Assembly (NCBI RefSeq): GCF_011605345.1
Contig: NZ_JAAOXM010000008.1
Span: 248,001 to 312,000 of the forward strand
Length of the DNA stretch: 64,000 nt
From: Burkholderia sp. D-99
Lineage (GTDB): Bacteria; Pseudomonadota; Gammaproteobacteria; Burkholderiales; Burkholderiaceae
Direction: 5' to 3'
Shown here: in pieces, positions 59,513 through 64,000 of the stretch
How positions within the stretch are numbered: position 1 is the stretch's first letter
Layout of the letters: each line of letters starts with the position of its first letter
The notes under the pieces: generated by a model
Told to the model about the DNA's origin: nothing
What the model saw: only the letters and a program-made list of their open reading frames with translations
Database searches by the model: none
Program-made: the position numbers and the translations under genes

Positions 59513-60019
59513 ATCGAACGCCCGTCGGCCGGATTATCCGGAAGACCTTTCGTCGCTAGCTCAGGGAGAAGACATGCCACCTGGCTTCCATGCAGGCCCG
59601 TTGTCGCCCGGATAAAGGGTGTATTTAAGACAGCTCTGCATTTTGCGGTGGTTAATGTATTCGCGGATTTTCGATTCCGGAATGGGGTGCCGCATGCCGG
59701 CACGCTATCCGGCGGGGTATCGAATGTCGCGGGCCGGAAAGATGTGCGCATCGTTCCGGTTTATCAAGTAATGGTGTTTTCGTTATAAAGCCAATGTTCA
59801 TAAAAATAATCGAAAACACCTATCAAAAAAATTTGGATAACTAAAAATCACGAGGCTAAGCTTCGTCTGGCCAAATTCACAAAAAAACTGAATTCAAAAG
59901 GCATCAGGTTTTTATTAATTGTATAGTGATCCTTAATTTTTGAGGATTGCTCAAGTCAGGAAGATTGATGGCGTGCGATCTTCCTGGCTCATTCCGTCCA
60001 CGCCGTTTTGGAGTCGACC
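59513..60019 (+). other. AT-rich promoter region of the exported-protein cluster
   Basis: No gene is supported. CGGCCGGATTA occurs twice in the first part (59501-59511 and 59526-59536). From about 59765 to 59945 the sequence is far richer in A+T than the rest of the window, with A- and T-tracts. A TATAGT box (59922-59927) lies about 95 bp before the first exported-protein gene, with no good -35. A TTGAGGATTGCTCAA hairpin (59940-59954) follows. The AT-rich block could bind H-NS-like silencers. Confidence 0.5.
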
Positions 60020-60343
60020 ATGAAGAAGCTTCTGATTGCAGCAGCAGTTCTGGCGGTTTCGGGTGCAGCGTTCGCCGGCAGCGGCACGGTGTCGAGCAGC
60101 AGCTCGTCGAGCGGCGGTTCGACGATGGCTGGCGTTGCAGGGTTCGGCCATTTCACCGCGACCGATTCCGGCTCGGCACTCGGTGCAGCCGGCGCAGTTG
60201 CCGGTGGCCCGGGGAGCGGTTCGATCTCGTACACGAACCACACCCAAACGTCGTCGGTTGGCGGCTTCGGCTTCGGTGGCGCGCAAGCAGGCGGCAACAG
60301 CGGCGCGAATGCCGGTTCGATCGGCTGGACGTATCACCACTAA
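60020..60343 (+). CDS. Exported Gly/Ser/Ala-rich protein 1
   Basis: A 107-aa product: signal peptide (MKKLLIAAAVLAVSGAAFA), then a poly-serine segment and Gly-rich repeats (AGAVAGGPGSGSISYTNHTQ, GGFGFGGAQAGGNSGANAG), ending IGWTYHH. No cysteine. The block FGHFTATDSG...GAAGA...GSGSI..TNH recurs in the next gene's product (ANHYTASS...GAAG...GSGAIT.SNH), so the two are related in part. Compositionally like matrix or fibre subunits (curlin-, silk- or RTX-like), but no known family is recognised. GGAG ribosome site. Confidence 0.8.
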   Translation: MKKLLIAAAVLAVSGAAFAGSGTVSSSSSSSGGSTMAGVAGFGHFTATDSGSALGAAGAVAGGPGSGSISYTNHTQTSSVGGFGFGGAQAGGNSGANAGSIGWTYHH

Positions 60344-60454
60344 GCCGCGACGCGTAGCGTTCGTCATTGGCTGGCGGTACGGATGCCGGGTTCCGCTCGA
60401 TGGGGGTAGACCCGGCTCCGCCACCGCCGAACTTACTCACAGCAAGGAATTGCT

Positions 60455-61045
60455 ATGAAAGCCAAAGTGATTTTCGCGACAGCGCTCACCGTCATTTCGT
60501 CGGCTGCATTGGCAGCAGGTTCCTCCACGACCAACCAGACGCAATCCGTTGCGGCGGGTGTTTCCGGTTCGGTCCTGGTCGGCTCCGGCAGCTATACCAG
60601 CAATTCGACTTCGACGGCGGGCGCGAACGCGGGCAGTACGGTGACACCCGCTGGTTCCGCCGGCACGGCATCCGCCTTCCACAACACGACTTCGACGGCC
60701 AGCGGTTCGGGCACGAACGGGGGCGCGTTCGCGGCAGGCGGCGGTATCGGTGCCGCAGGCTCGTACGGTGGAAACAGCAGCACGAACGAGAACGCGAATG
60801 CGCTCTCGGGTGGGGTGAGCGCCACGATCGTACTCGGCGCAAACCACTACACGGCCTCGAGCGCCAACGACCAGGGCAATGCCAACGCGGGTGCCGCTGG
60901 GCTGACCGGCAGTGCTGGGTCAGGCGCGATCACGGGTTCGAATCACTACAACTCGTCGACCGTATGGAGTACCGGTCCGGCCGGCTCGCCGTCCGCATCG
61001 GGCGGAAGCCAGGGCAGTGCAAGTGCGACCGGAAGCAGTCATTAG
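60455..61045 (+). CDS. Exported Ser/Gly/Ala/Asn-rich protein 2
   Basis: A 196-aa product with a signal peptide (MKAKVIFATALTVISSAALA) and a mature part almost wholly of Ser, Gly, Ala, Thr and Asn (SVLVGSGSYTSNSTSTAGANAG, GGAFAAGGGIGAAGSYGG). No cysteine and few charged residues. It shares a motif with the protein encoded just upstream (HYTASS...GAAG...GSGAITGSNH). Ribosome site AAGGAATT. Low-complexity, possibly self-assembling; function unknown. Confidence 0.8.
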   Translation: MKAKVIFATALTVISSAALAAGSSTTNQTQSVAAGVSGSVLVGSGSYTSNSTSTAGANAGSTVTPAGSAGTASAFHNTTSTASGSGTNGGAFAAGGGIGAAGSYGGNSSTNENANALSGGVSATIVLGANHYTASSANDQGNANAGAAGLTGSAGSGAITGSNHYNSSTVWSTGPAGSPSASGGSQGSASATGSSH

Positions 61046-61119
61046 TCAGGTGTGGGGGGACCAGTTTCCCAGCGACGCTGGTCTCTTTTCTCCACATTGT
61101 TGTCACGTAAGGAGTTGGC

Positions 61120-61401
61120 ATGAAGCAGAAACTGATTGCCGCCGCTCTGATGCTCGCGTCTTTGACGGCGTATGGCGCTGACCGTATTGCCAACGACGTG
61201 CAATCGAATTTGCAGACGTCAAACAACCCTGACCAGACAACCAAACCGTCAGAACAACAAACGCTTTCTTCGGGCAGTGCCATCGGTGGACCAGACGCCC
61301 AGCAGTGGCAGGGTATGTCGGCCGGCTCGTGGTCCCAGCTGGGTAACGGCTGGAAACAGTTCGGGGAAGCAGGCAAAGCTGAAGGGAATCAGGGGAACTA
61401 G
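61120..61401 (+). CDS. Small exported protein 3
   Basis: A 93-aa product with signal peptide (MKQKLIAAALMLASLTAYGA) and a mature part of about 73 residues rich in Asn, Gln, Ser and Thr (DVQSNLQTSNNPDQTTKPSEQQ) and ending in WSQLGNGWKQFGEAG. AAGGAG precedes the ATG. Same strand and spacing as its neighbours. No family recognised. Confidence 0.75.
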   Translation: MKQKLIAAALMLASLTAYGADRIANDVQSNLQTSNNPDQTTKPSEQQTLSSGSAIGGPDAQQWQGMSAGSWSQLGNGWKQFGEAGKAEGNQGN

Positions 61402-61445
61402 TACGGTTGCCTGGGTGGGAGGTCAAACCTCGTCCGGAGAGTGAA

Positions 61446-63170
61446 ATGAACAGCAACAGGATCAAGGTGGCATGCGCAGCGATGTTCGCGATGACCACGA
61501 TCGGCGCCCAAGCGCAAACCGCCGATTCGACTTCGAGCGCGCAGTCGTCGACGTCGTCGACGGCGGTCAGCCAGGGTGGCGGCTCGAGCATGAACACGAA
61601 CACCACAAGCTCGCGCGGCGGTAACGCCACCAGCTCCAGCGGGGTTCGCAGCAGCGGCAATTCGAGCGTGAACGTGAACGTGACGATGCCGTCCAGCACG
61701 AGTGGCGGCACGAACGTGACGCCGCAGTCGCTGCAGTCATCCGGCGCGCCCGGCACCAACCCGTACAACACCCAGTCGGCGGAAAACGTCAATTACTCGG
61801 GTACGCAGACGATCAAGACGAACCCCGCGATCCAGGCGCCGGGCCTCACGACCACGCTGTCCGATACCTGCATGGGGTCGGTGAGCGTTGGCGTGTCGTT
61901 CCCGGGGTTCGGCGCGACGGGCGGCACGACGCTGGTCGACCAGGCCTGCGTCCGGCGTCTCGATGCGCGTGAATTTCGTGCGATGGGCCTGACCGACGTG
62001 GCGCTCGCGCTGCTCTGCCAGAGCGACGCGAACCGGCGTGCGGTGGAAGCGACCGGGCACCTGTGCCCGGGCACGACCGCGCCGCTCGCCCGTTCGAACG
62101 TGGCACCGAGCGCAGAAGCGACAGTCGCCGACGACGTGAAGTATCACGATCCGATCGTGCGCGACCGCATGGGCTTGCCGCCGCTGGGCGCTGCCGCGCC
62201 GGCACCGGTGCAGACCCGCCCGGTGGCGACGACCGCGGTGCAGGCGGCACCCGTGTCGGTGCCGGTACCGGTGCCCGTGCCGTCGATCGCGCCGATTGCC
62301 GCCGCGCCGGCAGTGGCCGCACCGGCTGTTGCTGCTGCCGCACCGGCAGTGGCGGCGCCGGCTGTTGCCGCCGCTCCGGCCGTCGCAGTACCCGCCGTTG
62401 CAGCCGCGGCACCGGTCGCAGCCGCAGCGCCTGCCGTGGCAGCCGCGCCTGCTGTCGCCGCCGCCGCACCCGCAGCCTCGGTCGTACCGGCAGCCTCGGT
62501 CGTACCGGCTGCCGCGATCGCAGCCGTGCCGGCTGCCGCCGTGATCGCTGCACCGGCAGTTGCGGACAAGGCATCGCCAGTGCCCGCCGCGCCGGTCGCC
62601 GACACGAAGGCACCCGATCCCGTGCAGCCGGTGGCCGACAAGGCGCCGGAGCCCGCACCGGCGGTGGCCGACAAGGCGCCCGAAGCCGCACCGGCGGTCG
62701 CCGACAAGGCGCCCGAGCCTGCACCGGCAGTTGCCGACAAGGCACCCGATCCCGTGCAGCCCGTCGCCGACAAGGCGCCGGAGCCGATGCCGGCCGCAAC
62801 CGACAACGCAGCGCAAGCCGCTGCCGCGCCGGCTGCGGACACGATGCCGGCTCCTGCCGTCGTCGCGGTGCCTGCAGCCGATGTCGCGATGCCTGCACCG
62901 GCAGCCGATGCGAAGGCCGCCGAGCCGGCTCCGGTCGCCGCGGAAGCGCCCGCACCGGAAGCCGCGCAGCCTGCCGCAGCCGCAGCGCCTGCCGACATGC
63001 CGGCAGCCGACGCGAAGGTGCCGGACGAGGCAGCGGCGCAGCCCGCCGACATGCCGGCGTTGTCCGATCCGGCGCAAGGATTGCCGCCGGCTTCGGTCGA
63101 CCAGCAGGCCGCCCCGGCTGCACCGGTCGTGCCGGCTCCGGCTGTCATCTCGACGAGCACGTCGTCGTAA
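61446..63170 (+). CDS. Large exported protein with Pro/Ala-rich repeats
   Basis: A 574-aa product. After the signal peptide (VACAAMFAMTTIGAQAQTA) comes a Ser/Asn/Thr/Gly-rich segment to about residue 130. Residues about 137-208 are a folded-looking domain with three cysteines: LSDTCMGSVSVGVSFPGFG, LVDQACVRRLDAREFRAMGLTDVALALLCQSDANRRAV. From about 248 onward the chain is Ala/Pro/Val-rich, with five exact-length 11-residue repeats of the VADKAPEPAPA type. Such tails span the periplasm or cross-link to the wall. The start is ATG 61446 with GGAGAG upstream; the frame open upstream is not a gene. Function unknown. Confidence 0.82.
   Translation: MNSNRIKVACAAMFAMTTIGAQAQTADSTSSAQSSTSSTAVSQGGGSSMNTNTTSSRGGNATSSSGVRSSGNSSVNVNVTMPSSTSGGTNVTPQSLQSSGAPGTNPYNTQSAENVNYSGTQTIKTNPAIQAPGLTTTLSDTCMGSVSVGVSFPGFGATGGTTLVDQACVRRLDAREFRAMGLTDVALALLCQSDANRRAVEATGHLCPGTTAPLARSNVAPSAEATVADDVKYHDPIVRDRMGLPPLGAAAPAPVQTRPVATTAVQAAPVSVPVPVPVPSIAPIAAAPAVAAPAVAAAAPAVAAPAVAAAPAVAVPAVAAAAPVAAAAPAVAAAPAVAAAAPAASVVPAASVVPAAAIAAVPAAAVIAAPAVADKASPVPAAPVADTKAPDPVQPVADKAPEPAPAVADKAPEAAPAVADKAPEPAPAVADKAPDPVQPVADKAPEPMPAATDNAAQAAAAPAADTMPAPAVVAVPAADVAMPAPAADAKAAEPAPVAAEAPAPEAAQPAAAAAPADMPAADAKVPDEAAAQPADMPALSDPAQGLPPASVDQQAAPAAPVVPAPAVISTSTSS
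62631..62795 (+). repeat. Five tandem 33-bp units encoding an 11-residue repeat
   Basis: Units start at 62631, 62664, 62697, 62730 and 62763, each coding VADKAP followed by EPAPA, EAAPA, EPAPA, DPVQP and EPMPA. A related 36-bp unit precedes them. Copy number is likely to differ between strains. Confidence 0.9.
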
Positions 63171-63326
63171 GCACACGGGTCGGTCTCCCGTGCGGCCGGA
63201 ACGCCGGCCGCGCGGGAGTCGTTCGGCCCCGCTGCCCGACGGTCGTGTCCTGTTTGAAGGGTGTTGGTCCCATCCCCGAGGTCAACACCTCTTTTTGCCT
63301 GACGAGGATGCAAGGAGGCCTCAATC

Positions 63327-63911
63327 ATGAGGATCTTTTTGGTCGCTCTGTTGTTGTACAGCGCGCAAGCCGCCGCGCAGGCGGTATTCCAGAACCCGGC
63401 GGTCTTCGTGATCCTGGGCGAGCAGACCGCGGCCAACGCCGTGAGCGTCGAGCAGGCGCTGACGACGCTCGGTCGCGCCGACAACACGGCATGCGCGCCG
63501 ATGATGATGATCGGCGATCCGCAGATGATCTACATGATGCCGGAGGAAGGCCACGCGCCGTCGTGGCAATCGCCGGTGTACGGCCGTGGCGCGCCGTTCG
63601 AAGCGCAGAACGGGCCGTCGCCGACCGGCAAGACGGTCGGCGCGATGCAGCATGCCGAGGACATGCAGACGCTGCCATGGAGCGACGGCAGCGCGATCAC
63701 GCAGAAGATCGCCGGCGAGTCGAGCGTGACGGCGGCGGACCGGGTGAGCGGGTGGCAGCGCAACGGGCTCAACTCGATCGAGACGGCCCGCGCGACGGAA
63801 GTGACGATGAACGGCAAGACCTACCGGGCCTATCGTGACGACCTCAACGGTTCCGCGAAGCCGGTCGTCGAGCCGCAGATCTACACGCAGCGCGTCGTGT
63901 TCTGCCGATAA
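63327..63911 (+). CDS. Exported protein 5 of the matrix-like cluster
   Basis: A 194-aa product with signal peptide (MRIFLVALLLYSAQAAAQA) and a folded mature domain: VFQNPAVFVILGEQTAANAVSVEQAL, a Met-rich MMMIGDPQMIYMMPEEG, and the C-terminal TEVTMNGKTYRAYRDDLNGSAKPVVEPQIYTQRVVFC. Two cysteines could form a disulfide. A strong AAGGAGG site precedes the ATG. Unlike proteins 1-3 it is not low-complexity. It may be an assembly or nucleation factor, purely by position. The cluster may continue past the window edge. Confidence 0.78.
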   Translation: MRIFLVALLLYSAQAAAQAVFQNPAVFVILGEQTAANAVSVEQALTTLGRADNTACAPMMMIGDPQMIYMMPEEGHAPSWQSPVYGRGAPFEAQNGPSPTGKTVGAMQHAEDMQTLPWSDGSAITQKIAGESSVTAADRVSGWQRNGLNSIETARATEVTMNGKTYRAYRDDLNGSAKPVVEPQIYTQRVVFCR

Positions 63912-64000
63912 CGAAACGTCAATCCGAGGACGGCCCGGCGACGCGCCGCGGGACCACGATGCCCCGCCCCACGTGATCCGGCAACGGCCGTTTCGACAAC

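Noticed and set aside
62144..63487. Ala/Gly-rich 447-residue minus-strand frame
   Set aside because: Mirror image of the Pro/Ala repeat gene; no signal peptide or ribosome site.

Overview
The window looks like chromosomal DNA from a Burkholderia species, most likely of the cepacia complex. The basis is very high GC with strongly GC-biased third codon positions, and a gene mix typical of that group: MocR and LysR regulators, an OprB porin, paired LuxR regulators, IorAB-type molybdenum hydroxylase and exopolysaccharide genes. No rRNA, tRNA, CRISPR array, insertion sequence, integrase or origin was recognised. Species and replicon cannot be fixed from the sequence alone.

Layout. 1-11.4 kb: a cut-off LprI-like gene, a peptidoglycan amidase, and a divergent polyamine/membrane locus (FAD oxidoreductase and membrane-embedded spermidine-synthase-like protein on the minus strand; DUF350, SPFH-SHOCT, DUF4178, a 49-aa membrane peptide and SpeD on the plus strand), followed by RidA, a second LprI-like protein, DUF4261 and SRPBCC genes. 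11.4-14.2 kb: a two-gene nicotinamide-to-NAD salvage operon. 14.2-15.4 kb: a lower-GC islet with an M35-type metallopeptidase and an exported OmpA-like partner. 15.5-22.7 kb: a MocR regulator facing a DMT exporter, then a five-gene ABC transporter and cystathionine-lyase operon. 22.7-31.2 kb: lysA/lysR, acetyltransferases, a HAD hydrolase, a ModA-like binding protein, YefM-YoeB and a YcaQ-type glycosylase. 31.2-38.4 kb: a candidate sRNA, a TetR-controlled efflux operon, periplasmic trehalase and an OprB porin. 38.6-41.1 kb: an Nramp-family transporter behind a leader of about 750 nt that holds two small upstream ORFs. 41.2-46.6 kb: two divergent LuxR regulators, asparagine synthase, a small exported protein and a receiver-less winged-helix regulator. 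47-51.6 kb: iorAB with its AraC regulator, and a HigBA-like toxin-antitoxin pair.

The last 12 kb are the most unusual. A minus-strand operon makes UDP-xylose, UDP-glucuronate and UDP-galactose precursors and ends in a glycosyltransferase fused to a GH26-like hydrolase. On the other side of a 0.85-kb control region, the plus strand carries five exported proteins of low complexity (Ser/Gly/Ala/Asn- and Pro/Ala-rich). The control region is flanked by two outward-facing copies of the same module: a sigma-54 promoter, a leader and the start of a small ORF. I read this as a sigma-54-controlled extracellular-matrix locus, polysaccharide on one side and possibly matrix proteins on the other. The promoter duplication and the protein compositions are visible in the sequence; the function is inference.

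Other well-supported regulatory elements are perfect inverted repeats in front of MocR/DMT, TetR, YefM-YoeB and HigBA, and a tandem 13-bp AraC-type repeat in front of iorAB.
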